NCBI GenBank assembly: GCA_934754495.1
Contig: CAKVHW010000001.1
Location: 191,015-255,014, forward strand
From: an uncultured Clostridia bacterium
GTDB taxonomy: Bacteria; Bacillota; Clostridia; Christensenellales; UBA1242
Length of the DNA stretch: 64,000 nt
Direction: 5' to 3'
Position numbers and translations under genes: made by a program. This document shows positions 1-9,846 of this stretch, piece by piece. The notes below the pieces were generated by a model. It ran no database searches, was not told where the DNA came from, and was given only the letters and a program-made list of their open reading frames with translations. Position 1 is the first letter of the stretch, and each line of letters starts with the position of its first letter.

Positions 1-1647
1 TACATGCAAGAAATCACGGTTATGATAAATGGCGGAACAGCAACCACAAGTGCGGTGCTAAAATCAGGCGGATTTATGCTACTATGTGCTGTAAGTAGTG
101 CTTTATTATCGGTATGTGTAGGATATATTGTTGCTAGATTATCCGCAACAGTTTCAGCCAGAATTAGAAGTAAAGTTTTTAATAAAGTGCTAAGTTTTTC
201 GCATGGCGAAATAAATAAATTTAGCACCGCAAGCCTTATCACTCGTAGCACTAATGACGTTGCACAAATTCAAGGTTTTATTGCAATGGGCATGCAGGCT
301 TCAATTAAAGCACCAATTTTGGCGGTGTGGGCAATATGTAAAATTGCAAATAAAAGTTGGCAGTGGAGCACTGCAACAGCCGTGGCAGTTGGATTCCTTC
401 TAATTGTTGTTGTAACATGCCTAGTTCTCGCTTTGCCAAGGTTTAAAAAGATTCAAACTCTTACTGATAATCTTAATAGGGTTACTAGAGAAAACCTTAC
501 AGGTGTAAGAGTGGTTAGGGCATATAATGCCGAAAATTACGAAGAACAAAAATTTGAAAAAGCAAACAACGACATTACCCAAAACCACTTGTTTACTCAA
601 AGGGTTATGGCTATTATGAGTCCGGCAATGTCAATGTTGATGAGTGGTCTTAGCCTTGCAATTTATTGGATTGGGGCTCACTTAATCAATGAAGCACCAC
701 TTGTTAGTAAGAGTGTGCTAATGGGTGACATGGTTGTATTTATGTCGTACTCAGTTCAAGTAATTATGGCATTTATAATGCTAGTAATGATATTTGTTTT
801 GACTCCACGTAGCATGGTGGCAGGAAAAAGAATAAACGAAGTATTAGATACTAAGTCCAGCATTTTAGACGGTGAAGGGAATATTGTACCTGAGCCTAAT
901 AAAACTGGTGAAGTTGAATTTAAACACGTTTGCTTTAAATATCCTAATGCTGATGAATATGTGTTAAAAGACATTACTTTTACTGCTAAAAAGGGTGAAA
1001 CTGTGGCAATCATTGGCTCAACAGGTTGTGGGAAAAGCACACTTGTAAACCTTGTACCTCGTTTTTATGATATTACAGAGGGAAGCCTTACAGTAGATGG
1101 TGTAAATGTTAAAGAATACAAACTTGCAGATTTACATAATAAAATTGGCTATGTATCGCAAAAGGCGGTTATGTTCTCTGGAACAGTTGAAAGTAACATC
1201 TCGCTTGGCGATTACATAAAAGAACCTACAAAAGAAGATATGATGACTGCCATAGATACAGCACAAGCAAGTGACTTTATAAAAACAGAAGACGACCTTA
1301 ATAAACCAATTACTCAAGGTGGTCTTAACGTGTCTGGTGGTCAAAAGCAAAGGCTTAGTATTGCAAGGGCATTACTTAGAGCACCTGAAATTTTAATTTT
1401 TGACGATACTTTTTCAGCCCTTGATTACAAAACTGATAAAAAACTTAGAAAGGCAATTAGCCAAAAATTAAAAGATAGCACATGTTTAATTGTTGCTCAA
1501 CGTATTGGAACAATTAAAAATGCAGACAAAATTATTGTGCTAGAAGATGGTGAAATTGCAGGAATTGGCAAACATGACGAACTTCTAAAAACCTGCAAAG
1601 TATATCAAGAAATAGCACTTTCACAATTAAGTAAGGAGGAATTGTAG
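1..1647 (+). CDS. ABC exporter subunit, degenerate-site half (partial at 5' end)
   Basis: This is one half of a heterodimeric multidrug/lipid-type ABC exporter: a membrane domain of about 300 residues followed by a nucleotide-binding domain. The reading frame is open to the first base and the protein is shorter at its N-terminus than its partner, so the true start lies upstream. Counting from the Met at position 4, Walker A (GSTGCGKST) is near residue 338, the signature (VSGGQ) near 443 and Walker B (LIFDD) near 465. The catalytic Glu after Walker B is Asp, and the H-loop His is Gln (VAQR). This is the TM287/LmrC/BmrC pattern, in which one ATP site is non-hydrolysing. The next gene begins two bases after the stop and its ribosome site lies inside this gene, so the two are co-translated. 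The substrate is unknown. Confidence 0.93.
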   Translation, partial: YMQEITVMINGGTATTSAVLKSGGFMLLCAVSSALLSVCVGYIVARLSATVSARIRSKVFNKVLSFSHGEINKFSTASLITRSTNDVAQIQGFIAMGMQASIKAPILAVWAICKIANKSWQWSTATAVAVGFLLIVVVTCLVLALPRFKKIQTLTDNLNRVTRENLTGVRVVRAYNAENYEEQKFEKANNDITQNHLFTQRVMAIMSPAMSMLMSGLSLAIYWIGAHLINEAPLVSKSVLMGDMVVFMSYSVQVIMAFIMLVMIFVLTPRSMVAGKRINEVLDTKSSILDGEGNIVPEPNKTGEVEFKHVCFKYPNADEYVLKDITFTAKKGETVAIIGSTGCGKSTLVNLVPRFYDITEGSLTVDGVNVKEYKLADLHNKIGYVSQKAVMFSGTVESNISLGDYIKEPTKEDMMTAIDTAQASDFIKTEDDLNKPITQGGLNVSGGQKQRLSIARALLRAPEILIFDDTFSALDYKTDKKLRKAISQKLKDSTCLIVAQRIGTIKNADKIIVLEDGEIAGIGKHDELLKTCKVYQEIALSQLSKEEL

Positions 1648-1648
1648 C

Positions 1649-3448
1649 ATGCCAAGACCAAATAATAATGCTAATATGGGCAAAGCAAAAAACTTTAAAA
1701 AATCCGCCTTACGTTTCTTTGGGTATTGCAAAAAACACATGGTTACAATCATAATTGCTGTTGTGCTTTCGGTTGTTAGCACAGTGTTTACGCTAATTGG
1801 GCCAGATAAACTAAAAGAAATAACCAACATTATTTCAAAACCATTTGGAATATTACAGCAAACAGGTGTGTGGGTTGGAATTGATATTAATGCAGTTTTA
1901 AAAATTGCAATTTTTCTTGTTGTTATTTACGGGGTTGGTGCAATTTGTGGCTATACACAAGGCTTTTTAATGAGCGGAGTTACACAAAAAGTTTCTAAAA
2001 AAATGCGTAGTGACATTTCGTGTAAAATAAACCGCTTGCCACTAAGTTATCTAGACCGTACTCCGTATGGTGACGTGCTTAGCCGTGTAACCAACGATGT
2101 TGACACGGTTTCGCAATCGCTCAACAACAGTATTACTACTTTAGTAAGTGCAACAACATTATTTGTTGGAAGTGTTGTTATGATGTTTGTCACCAACTGG
2201 ATTATGGCACTATCGGCAATTGGTGCATCACTAATTGGATTTGTAATAATGTTTTTGGTGATGTCTAAATCACAAAAGTACTTTATTGAGCAACAACAAG
2301 TGTTGGGAGTTCTAAACGGACAAATTGAAGAAGTTTATTCTGGTCAAACAATTGTTAAGGCATATAATGCCGAACGTGAAGTAACCGAAAAATTTGAAAA
2401 TAGTAACTCAAAACTATACTCAAGTGCGTGGAAATCACAATTTTTAAGTGGTTTAATGGGACCTATCATGAACTTTATGGGAAACTTTGGCTATGTTGTT
2501 GTGTGTGTTGTTGGCTCGGCACTTGCAATTAAGGGCTCAATAAGTTTTGGTGTAATCGTTGCATTTATGGTGTATATTAGATTATTCATGCAACCACTTA
2601 GTCAATTTGCACAATGCCTAACAAATGTTCAACAACTTGTAGCATCAAGCGAACGTGTATTTGAATTTTTGGACGAACCAGAACTTTTAGCAGAACACCC
2701 TACAAAAAAACTTAGCACAGTTAAGGGCAATGTTGAATTTAAAAATGTTAAGTTTGGTTATAGCCCAGACAAAACAATTATTCACGACTTTAGTGCAAAA
2801 ATTAAGGCAGGTCAAAAAGTTGCAATTGTAGGTCCAACAGGGGCAGGCAAAACAACACTTGTAAACCTACTTATGAGATTTTACGAAATAGACAATGGCG
2901 ACATTTATATTGACGGTATTAATACTAAAGATATGTCTAGAGATAATATTCACAATTTGTTTGGAATGGTTTTGCAAGATACATGGCTATTTGAAGGTAC
3001 AATAAAACAAAATATTGTGTATTCTAAGCAAAATGTTAGTGATGAAACAGTAATTGATGCATGTCGTGAGTGTGGACTTCATCACTTTATTAAAACCTTG
3101 CCACAAGGATACGACACAGTGTTAGATGACACAACAACAATCTCGGCAGGGCAAAAGCAGTTGTTGACTATTGCAAGGGCAATGGTTCAGGACAATCCAA
3201 TGTTAATTTTAGATGAAGCAACAAGTAGTGTTGATACTCGAACAGAAATACTTATTCAAAATGCAATGGATAAACTTATGAAGGGTCGCACAACTTTTGT
3301 AATTGCTCATAGACTATCTACAATAAAAAATGCCGATTTAATACTTGTATTAAAAGATGGCGACATTATAGAAAAAGGCAAACATGCCGAACTTTTAGCT
3401 AAAGGTGGAGCATATGCCGAATTATATAATAGTCAATTTGAAGAATGA
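1649..3448 (+). CDS. ABC exporter subunit, catalytic half
   Basis: This is the 599-residue partner of the preceding ABC half-transporter, with six predicted membrane helices and then an ATPase domain. Walker A is GPTGAGKTT (near residue 395), Walker B is LILDE with the catalytic Glu kept, and the H-loop is canonical (IAHR). Its signature motif is ISAGQ rather than LSGGQ. In the dimer, this odd signature would face the other subunit's Asp-type Walker B, giving one weak and one active ATP site, as known for TM287/288-type exporters. The start is set by AGGAGG at 1635-1640. A strong terminator follows, so the operon ends here. Confidence 0.95.
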   Translation: MPRPNNNANMGKAKNFKKSALRFFGYCKKHMVTIIIAVVLSVVSTVFTLIGPDKLKEITNIISKPFGILQQTGVWVGIDINAVLKIAIFLVVIYGVGAICGYTQGFLMSGVTQKVSKKMRSDISCKINRLPLSYLDRTPYGDVLSRVTNDVDTVSQSLNNSITTLVSATTLFVGSVVMMFVTNWIMALSAIGASLIGFVIMFLVMSKSQKYFIEQQQVLGVLNGQIEEVYSGQTIVKAYNAEREVTEKFENSNSKLYSSAWKSQFLSGLMGPIMNFMGNFGYVVVCVVGSALAIKGSISFGVIVAFMVYIRLFMQPLSQFAQCLTNVQQLVASSERVFEFLDEPELLAEHPTKKLSTVKGNVEFKNVKFGYSPDKTIIHDFSAKIKAGQKVAIVGPTGAGKTTLVNLLMRFYEIDNGDIYIDGINTKDMSRDNIHNLFGMVLQDTWLFEGTIKQNIVYSKQNVSDETVIDACRECGLHHFIKTLPQGYDTVLDDTTTISAGQKQLLTIARAMVQDNPMLILDEATSSVDTRTEILIQNAMDKLMKGRTTFVIAHRLSTIKNADLILVLKDGDIIEKGKHAELLAKGGAYAELYNSQFEE

Positions 3449-3450
3449 GA

Positions 3451-3480
3451 AAAAGACCTAAAATAAATAGGTCTTTTTTA
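3451..3480 (+). terminator. Rho-independent terminator of the ABC operon
   Basis: A 10-bp stem (AAAAGACCTA pairing with TAGGTCTTTT) with a 7-nt loop and a T run, starting two bases after the stop codon. Confidence 0.9.
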
Positions 3481-3566
3481 AAAACACATGAAAACATTAT
3501 TTGATTTATTTGTGTCATAATTAATAATGATGCTATAATAAAAATATATAAGGAGTGTGTAATCTT

Positions 3567-3788
3567 ATGAAAAACAAAACAAAAATTATTATGGATGCAA
3601 TTTGTGGAAGCCTTATTATGCTTAGTATTCTTATCTATATAATTTTAGGTTTAACAATTAAATGGTGGCACCCAGGTTGGGTTATAATTGTAGGCACAAT
3701 TATCGTTATTAGCATTATGGCTATTGTTACCGATGCAGTTGTAAAACTTCAAGCAAAACCAGAAGAAACACCAAAAGACGAGAAATAA
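3567..3788 (+). CDS. Small two-helix membrane protein
   Basis: This 73-residue protein has two hydrophobic segments (about residues 10-30 and 38-58) joined by a short WWHPGW loop, and a charged tail ending KPEETPKDEK. The ATG at 3567 is chosen because AAGGAG (3550-3555) lies 11 nt upstream; a GTG at 3555 overlaps that site. I do not recognise a family. Its stop codon directly touches the left boundary of the 13-kb element. Its original terminator appears to have been split by that insertion, and the hsdR terminator now lies downstream on both strands. Confidence 0.75.
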   Translation: MKNKTKIIMDAICGSLIMLSILIYIILGLTIKWWHPGWVIIVGTIIVISIMAIVTDAVVKLQAKPEETPKDEK

Positions 3789-3829
3789 TAAAAAATCACC
3801 ATTTAAGGACTGACATTTTTGAAACTAGC
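3787..3829. other. Left junction (candidate attL) of the 13-kb element
   Basis: The outer arm AATAAAAAATCACCAT (3787-3802) is exactly complementary to 16834-16849. The inner arm TGAAACTAGC (3820-3829) is complementary to 16806-16815. A tetranucleotide TGAC (3811-3814) between them recurs in direct orientation at 16824-16827. I read the outer arm as half of a chromosomal bidirectional terminator, the inner arm as an element-borne recombinase half-site, and TGAC as the neighbourhood of the crossover. Confidence 0.65.
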
Positions 3830-3835
3830 GAAAAA

Positions 3836-3874
3836 AAATAAGACATTCTATAAGCAGAGTAGAATGTCTTATTT
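3836..3874 (-). terminator. Bidirectional terminator after hsdR
   Basis: An approximately 14-bp stem (AATAAGACATTCTA with its complement) around a 9-nt loop. The A run at 3830-3838 gives a T run on the minus strand, and there is a T-rich tract on the plus strand as well. It can also stop read-through from the small membrane protein gene. Confidence 0.85.
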
Positions 3875-3876
3875 TA

Positions 3877-6831
3877 TTATTCTTTTAATTTGTTATAAAC
3901 AACTCTAAATAAAGCGGATTTTATGTCGTTCATAAATTCTTCATCAGTAAATAATATTTTGAAAAGTTCACTATTTTGTTCATATCTTTGAATAGCTTTG
4001 TTTTCAAATTCTTTATCATAAACTTTCTTAAATGCCTTTTCTTCATTGTTTCTAGCAAAAGCTTTCATTCGTTCATCGTTAAGATAATCACTTTCGATTT
4101 GTTCAAATACCTTATCCATATTTGTGAACTTAGTTTGGTACTTCTTATTTATTTTGTCAATAATTTCACTTAATTTATTTTTTTTTTCTTCACATTTTCT
4201 TCCAATATTACCTGTTGCAGGAGCTATTTCTCCTTGCTCTTTTGTTAAACTAATACTTCCTTCAAATTTCTTTTCGATTTTAAAATATTCTAGTTCGACT
4301 AGGTCTTTAACATCAATTTTTTTAGTATTGTCTTTAGGGAGAAACTGGTTTAAATATTTATAATAAATGTATGATGCTTGCAGATCTTTATCATTCATTC
4401 TAGTAACTTGTGTAACAAAATTATAATTTCTTAAAAATGCTCGCATTATTGATTTGAATTCGTATTTATCTTTCTTGTCCAAATTAATGTATTTTTCTTT
4501 TGATTTATACAAATATGAACTTAATTTTCCCATATCTTCCGAGTTTGAATAATACAAATCCGCAAATCCATTAATGTCGTTAATGTCAACTATTTTATAT
4601 GCCTCCAATCTACCATAAATATCATACACATTATTTACATCAAAACCTTCCGTTAAAACTGTTCCTTGATAATAATCTTGAAATGCATTTTGTATTTCCT
4701 CTGCTTTGTTAACAAAATCGAGAACAAATGTATCTGTTTTACCTTCACAAATTCTATTTAATCTTGATAAAGTTTGAACTGCTTTAATTCCAGAAAGTTT
4801 TTTATCAACAAACATAGTATGAAGAAGTGGCTGATCAAAACCTGTTTGATATTTCTCTGCAACGATTAAAACATTGTATTCTTCATCAAATGCTTCAGGA
4901 AGCTGAGTTTCGCTGATTTTATTGATGCCAGCCTCAGTATATGTTTCATTTGTGTCAGGATCAAAAACCTCACCAGAAAATGCAACTAATACTTTTATTT
5001 TATCTTCCATTGAAATCTTTTTGATGTATTCTTTGAAAGCATTTATATATTTTACTGCATGCAATCTTGAAGGTGTTACAACCATAGCTTTTGCTCTTCC
5101 ATTAATCTTGTATGCGGTCGTATTTAAAAATTGTTCTATTATAATTGCGGTTTTTTGCGAAATATTAGTAGGATGCAAAGTTTCAAATCGAATTAATTCT
5201 TTAATACCTTTTCCAGCCTCAAATTCAGGATCTTCATTTGCTTTTTTAACAAGTTTATAAAATGTGCTGTATGTCATATAGTTTTGAAGAACATCTAATA
5301 TAAAACCTTCCTCAATAGCTTGTTGCATAGAATAAATATGAAATGGAACGTAAGTACCAGATTCAGTTTTATTTCCAAAAATTTGTAAAGTTTTTGCTTT
5401 TGGTGTTGCCGTAAAGGCAAAGAATGAAAGGTTTTTTTGTTTTCCTTGACTTGCCAGTTCATTTAAAAGTTTATCTTCATTTTCAGAAGCAAGTTCTTCT
5501 AGTTCGCTTTCTATTTTAATTGCTTCTTCTAAATCACCCAATCCTGCCTTTAATTTTTTAGCACTATTGCCAGTTTGTGAAGAATGAGCTTCATCTATTA
5601 TAACCGCAAAATGTTTGTTTTCAGATTTGATATCTTTGTATATTATAGGAAATTTTTGTAATGTTGTAATAATAATCTTCTTACCTGAATTTACTGCAGT
5701 TAATAAATCCTTGCTAGATTTATTTTTATCAATTTTTTCAATGAACCCCAAAGTGTGCTCAAATTGATAAATATTATCTTGTAGTTGTTGATCAAGCACT
5801 CGTCTGTCAGTGATAACGATAACGCTATCAAATATTGTTTTATCATCTTTATCATGTAATGTTGCTAAGCGATAGGCAAGCCATGCAATGCTATTGCTTT
5901 TACCACTTCCAGCACTATGTTGAATCAAATAATTTTTTCCTGCACCATTTTGTTTAGCATCTGCTATTAATTTTCTAACTACATCTAGTTGATGATATCT
6001 TGGAAATATTAATGTTTTTTTAATTTCTCCGGTCTTTTTATTTTTTTTAACTTCTAATTGAATATATTTATTTAAGATATCAAACAGACTATCTTTATTT
6101 AATACATTTTCCCATAAATATGCTGTCGCAAAACCATTTTCATTGTATGGATTCCCTTTTCCTCCGACGTTGCCGGCACTATTAGATCCTTGATTAAATG
6201 GCAAAAATTTTGTTGCTATTCCATTTAATTTTGTGGTCATGTATACTTCTTGCAAATCTACAGCAAAATGAACTAAAGATCTTTTATTAAATCGGAAAAT
6301 TATTTCATTTGGATCTCTGTCATTTTTATACTGACGAATTGCATCATCACATGTTTGTCCTGTAAATTCATTCTTTAATTCTATTGTTACAATAGGGAAA
6401 CCATTAATAAATAAAACAGAATCTAAGCTATTATTGTTTAAATATGAATAATGAAGCTGACGAACAAGTTTACAAATATTTTGTTCGTATAGTTTCATAC
6501 TATCAGCATTGATATTGCTTTCAGGTTTAAAGAAAATAAGATTAATTGTTACTCCATTTAATTTTATTCCATTTCGTAATACATGTAAGAATCCATTTTC
6601 ATCAATATTTTTCTTTAGTCTATCAATAAAGTATGTTTCAGCTTGACTACCTTGACTATCTATAACTTTTTTCCATTCTCTTGGTTGGGATGTTTTAATG
6701 AATGAAAACATATCAGAAATAATAATTCCTGTTTTGTTATCGTATCCAGTTTCGTCAGCTTTAATGTAACCACCTTTAGTAGTTAAGTATTTTTCAATAA
6801 AAGCTTCATAATTTTTTTCTTTAGTTTCCAT
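3877..6831 (-). CDS. hsdR: Type I restriction enzyme, R (motor/nuclease) subunit
   Basis: HsdR combines a DNA translocase with the nuclease that cuts unmodified DNA, working in a complex with HsdM and HsdS. This 984-residue protein has an N-terminal PD-(D/E)XK nuclease (VTIELKN near residue 150), a superfamily-2 Walker A (GSGKS near 305), a DEAH box (near 413), FTATP motif III, and the late motifs ending QTLSRLNR. The ATG at 6831 overlaps the hsdS stop (TAATG) and has AGAGG 8 nt upstream; the GTG at 6840 is less likely. It is the last gene of the abrB-hsdM-hsdS-hsdR operon and is intact, so restriction should be active. Confidence 0.95.
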   Translation of the reverse strand: METKEKNYEAFIEKYLTTKGGYIKADETGYDNKTGIIISDMFSFIKTSQPREWKKVIDSQGSQAETYFIDRLKKNIDENGFLHVLRNGIKLNGVTINLIFFKPESNINADSMKLYEQNICKLVRQLHYSYLNNNSLDSVLFINGFPIVTIELKNEFTGQTCDDAIRQYKNDRDPNEIIFRFNKRSLVHFAVDLQEVYMTTKLNGIATKFLPFNQGSNSAGNVGGKGNPYNENGFATAYLWENVLNKDSLFDILNKYIQLEVKKNKKTGEIKKTLIFPRYHQLDVVRKLIADAKQNGAGKNYLIQHSAGSGKSNSIAWLAYRLATLHDKDDKTIFDSVIVITDRRVLDQQLQDNIYQFEHTLGFIEKIDKNKSSKDLLTAVNSGKKIIITTLQKFPIIYKDIKSENKHFAVIIDEAHSSQTGNSAKKLKAGLGDLEEAIKIESELEELASENEDKLLNELASQGKQKNLSFFAFTATPKAKTLQIFGNKTESGTYVPFHIYSMQQAIEEGFILDVLQNYMTYSTFYKLVKKANEDPEFEAGKGIKELIRFETLHPTNISQKTAIIIEQFLNTTAYKINGRAKAMVVTPSRLHAVKYINAFKEYIKKISMEDKIKVLVAFSGEVFDPDTNETYTEAGINKISETQLPEAFDEEYNVLIVAEKYQTGFDQPLLHTMFVDKKLSGIKAVQTLSRLNRICEGKTDTFVLDFVNKAEEIQNAFQDYYQGTVLTEGFDVNNVYDIYGRLEAYKIVDINDINGFADLYYSNSEDMGKLSSYLYKSKEKYINLDKKDKYEFKSIMRAFLRNYNFVTQVTRMNDKDLQASYIYYKYLNQFLPKDNTKKIDVKDLVELEYFKIEKKFEGSISLTKEQGEIAPATGNIGRKCEEKKNKLSEIIDKINKKYQTKFTNMDKVFEQIESDYLNDERMKAFARNNEEKAFKKVYDKEFENKAIQRYEQNSELFKILFTDEEFMNDIKSALFRVVYNKLKE

Positions 6832-8126
6832 TAAATACACCTCTTTTTACCTGTTACATATTCATATATCATAGATCTTTTGTAAGTTTCAAGTTCTTCA
6901 ATTTTTTTATTTTTAATTTTAATTAAATCATCAATACATTTGCATTTATTATTTAATGCATTTACTATTGACTTTTGTTCGTTTTGAGGCGGTAACACCA
7001 CAAAACATTGTGATAGCATTCTCTTTGTAATACTAAACAATTTAACACCATTGACTCTGCTTCTAAGTTGACTTTTCCATAAATCTGTCATAAACTGAAA
7101 AGCTAAATAATTTGAATATGTATTGTTTTTGTTTATTAATGAAATCGTATGGTATCCAGCAAAAACCGTGTCGTTATTATCAATATGTATAAAATCACCG
7201 GTTCCTTCTAAATCCTCAGAAGTATCTGCAAATACAAAATCACCATAATGGACTAGAGAATTTTGATTTGTATCCAAATATTCATCAGAAACAAATCTAT
7301 AAAGACTATCATCTATTTTAACTGATTTATTTGATTTTGAGTGTATTTGTCCATAACTAATTACTTTTATTCCATTTTTAATTAGATTTTCTTTTGTAAT
7401 TGGCAATCCTTTACCAAAATCAAATAATATTTTTAAAGGAATTATGTTCCAATTATCAGGAACCTGTCCAAAATAATCAATGTTTTTCATTTTTGTAGTT
7501 TTATTTAGACCTTGAACTACAATTTCTGATATAACCGATTGTTTGTATTCTTCTAATTTTTCAATTTCTTTTTCTTCAAGTGAAATAAGCGCATCAATTT
7601 GAGAACATTTTTTATCAAGAAAGTCTGCAATTTGAGTTTGTTCTTCAAAAGATGGGAGTGGTATGTAATAATTCATCAACGTTTCATTATTTAATGTCCA
7701 TCTATTATCAAAAGATACACCTTTGCCGTGAGCAAAAAATGTCATTGCCCAATATTGACATTTAAAATAATAATCATAGTACCTGGAATCTGATTTTCTG
7801 TAACTTCGCAAATTCATATATGCAGGACTTATAACGCCATTAACTTTAGAGTAGCTACAATTTGCTCCACTGTATAAATCCATAGGGTTTAATAATAAAT
7901 CTCCAACTTTTACAGGATTATAATCATAATAACTTTCGGCTAATTGTCCTTCATTATTAGAAATATCCCTTATTTTAACACCACTTCTAGCAAGCGATAA
8001 AACTACTGGATTTTCTGTTTGAGCCTTTGCTTGACTTCTATAGAATATATTTTTAACTTTTCCCACATTCCAACTATCAGGTATTTGACCAATCCATTTA
8101 ACTGAACTTTCTTTATAATTATTCAT
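6831..8126 (-). CDS. hsdS: Type I restriction-modification specificity subunit
   Basis: HsdS sets the two half-sites recognised by the type I complex. The 431-residue protein shows two target-recognition domains, each opening with a conserved IPDSWN/VPDNWN-type segment. Each ends in a helical spacer (EKEIEKLEEYKQS and NKKIEELETYKRS), the usual two-fold layout of the family. The ATG at 8126 is preferred: AAGGAG lies 10 nt upstream, while a TTG at 8132 is too close to it. It overlaps the end of hsdM by 8 nt. No second hsdS or partial target-recognition domain lies nearby, so specificity switching by inversion is not suggested. Confidence 0.94.
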   Translation of the reverse strand: MNNYKESSVKWIGQIPDSWNVGKVKNIFYRSQAKAQTENPVVLSLARSGVKIRDISNNEGQLAESYYDYNPVKVGDLLLNPMDLYSGANCSYSKVNGVISPAYMNLRSYRKSDSRYYDYYFKCQYWAMTFFAHGKGVSFDNRWTLNNETLMNYYIPLPSFEEQTQIADFLDKKCSQIDALISLEEKEIEKLEEYKQSVISEIVVQGLNKTTKMKNIDYFGQVPDNWNIIPLKILFDFGKGLPITKENLIKNGIKVISYGQIHSKSNKSVKIDDSLYRFVSDEYLDTNQNSLVHYGDFVFADTSEDLEGTGDFIHIDNNDTVFAGYHTISLINKNNTYSNYLAFQFMTDLWKSQLRSRVNGVKLFSITKRMLSQCFVVLPPQNEQKSIVNALNNKCKCIDDLIKIKNKKIEELETYKRSMIYEYVTGKKRCI

Positions 8127-9846
8127 TACCAAACAACTCCTTCATTAATAATGTTTCTCCCTTTTCTAATTGTTTGATTTCAGTAAAAATTTCTTTTGAA
8201 GATTTTGGCGGAATATATTTATAAAATAGTTTAACAAAAGGTATCTCATAACCAACTTTAGTCTTGCTTGTGTCAATGTATGCATCCGGATTGTATGGGT
8301 ATACATTTTTTTTCATATAATTTTCAAAATCTTCTTTTGCAGGAATAATCTCAAAATCTCTTAAATTTTTATTTGCCTGTTTGTTTCCTTTTTTATCTAA
8401 AACAAGTTTTCCTTTGTCATCTTTTAAAGGAGTTTCTACAGTAACCTTAAAATATTTGAAATCATCATTACCAAGAATTATACTGTTTTCAGTATTCTTA
8501 TAATCATCATACAATTTTGTAATTTGAGATATTTGTGATTTTGAAATATCATTCCTTTTTTCACCCAAAGGCTTACGCCTCTTTGTAAACATTTCATTCG
8601 CATTAATGAGTTGAACTTTACCTTGTCTTTCTTTTGATTTTTTATTTGATAGTAACCAAATATAAGTAGTTATTCCTGTATTGTAAAAAATATCATTTGG
8701 AAGTTGAATAATAGCTTCAAGCAAATCGTTTTCAATTAAATATTTTCGAATTTCACTAGGACCACTTTCTGCATCGCCAGTAAATAATGGTGAACCATTA
8801 TGAATAATAGCAACTTTACTGCCAGTAGGTTTCATTTTAGATATTGCATTTTGCAAGAACAACATTTGACTATCACTAACAGCAGGTAAACCGGCTCCAA
8901 ATCTTCCAGCGAAACCACGTTTATATTCTTTTTCTACTTCATCTTTATCTTTTTTCCATTCTCTACCAAATGGTGGGTTCATAATAATATAATCAAATTG
9001 ATCGTCAGGGAATTGATCATTAGAAAGAGTACTGCCAAATCTGATGGATGCGTTTTTGCCACCTTTCAACAGCATATCGCTTTTACAAATTGCATAGGTT
9101 TGTGGATTGATTTCTTGTCCAGATGTAAACACTTCATTGGTATTATTTAGTTGTTTAATTCTTTCATAGGAAATAGATAACATCCCACCGGTTCCACATG
9201 CTCCGTCGTATATTTGAATAACTTTATTATTTTCACTTAATTCTTCATTGTTTAATAGTAAATTAACCATTAAATCAATTATTTCTCTAGGTGTGTAGAA
9301 TTCCCCAGCATCAGCTTGATATGTTTCACTAAATTTTCTAATTACTTCTTCAAATATATAACCCATTTCAATATCGCTAATTTTATCGGGATGCAAATCC
9401 GCCTTTTCAGTGTTAAATTCAGAAATAATTAAGTATAAAAGGCCGGCATTATCGAGCTTGTCAATTTGTCTATCAAATTCAAAGCCATGTTCTTTACTTA
9501 AAATATCTTTTACATTATCGGAAAAACCTGCTATATAAGTTTTAAAATTTCTTTTAATATCATCTGGTTCATCAAGCAAGTTTTTAAAATTGTATTTGCT
9601 GACATTATATATTTCTTGTTTTGAAACACTTTTTAAAAGCTTATCAATAGGCGGTGTGATTACGGGATATTCTGAAGCAACCTTTAATACTTTGTCTTTT
9701 GTTTTCGCAAGAACACTATCAAATCTTTTTAAAACCGTAAAAGGAAGAATCACATCACCATATTCATGGGGTTTATAATCTCCTTGAAGTTTATCTGCAA
9801 TACTCCAAATCAAACTAGCTTTATTATCAATTTTTTGTCTATCCAT
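8119..9846 (-). CDS. hsdM: Type I restriction-modification methyltransferase
   Basis: This is an N6-adenine DNA methyltransferase of 575 residues. It has the N-terminal HsdM helical domain, the SAM-binding motif (DGACGTGG near residue 213) and the catalytic NPPF motif (near 289). With HsdS it methylates both half-sites and protects the host. Its ATG shares a base with the abrB stop codon (TAATG), with GGAGG inside the end of abrB, so the methylase is coupled to the regulator. Order M-S-R lets modification appear before restriction. Confidence 0.96.
   Translation of the reverse strand: MDRQKIDNKASLIWSIADKLQGDYKPHEYGDVILPFTVLKRFDSVLAKTKDKVLKVASEYPVITPPIDKLLKSVSKQEIYNVSKYNFKNLLDEPDDIKRNFKTYIAGFSDNVKDILSKEHGFEFDRQIDKLDNAGLLYLIISEFNTEKADLHPDKISDIEMGYIFEEVIRKFSETYQADAGEFYTPREIIDLMVNLLLNNEELSENNKVIQIYDGACGTGGMLSISYERIKQLNNTNEVFTSGQEINPQTYAICKSDMLLKGGKNASIRFGSTLSNDQFPDDQFDYIIMNPPFGREWKKDKDEVEKEYKRGFAGRFGAGLPAVSDSQMLFLQNAISKMKPTGSKVAIIHNGSPLFTGDAESGPSEIRKYLIENDLLEAIIQLPNDIFYNTGITTYIWLLSNKKSKERQGKVQLINANEMFTKRRKPLGEKRNDISKSQISQITKLYDDYKNTENSIILGNDDFKYFKVTVETPLKDDKGKLVLDKKGNKQANKNLRDFEIIPAKEDFENYMKKNVYPYNPDAYIDTSKTKVGYEIPFVKLFYKYIPPKSSKEIFTEIKQLEKGETLLMKELFGNE

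Noticed and set aside
6831..8126. Phase-variable hsdS inversion system
   Set aside because: Only one complete hsdS is present, with no truncated copy, no inverted target-recognition segment and no invertase beside it. The serine recombinase is 7 kb away and of the large type.
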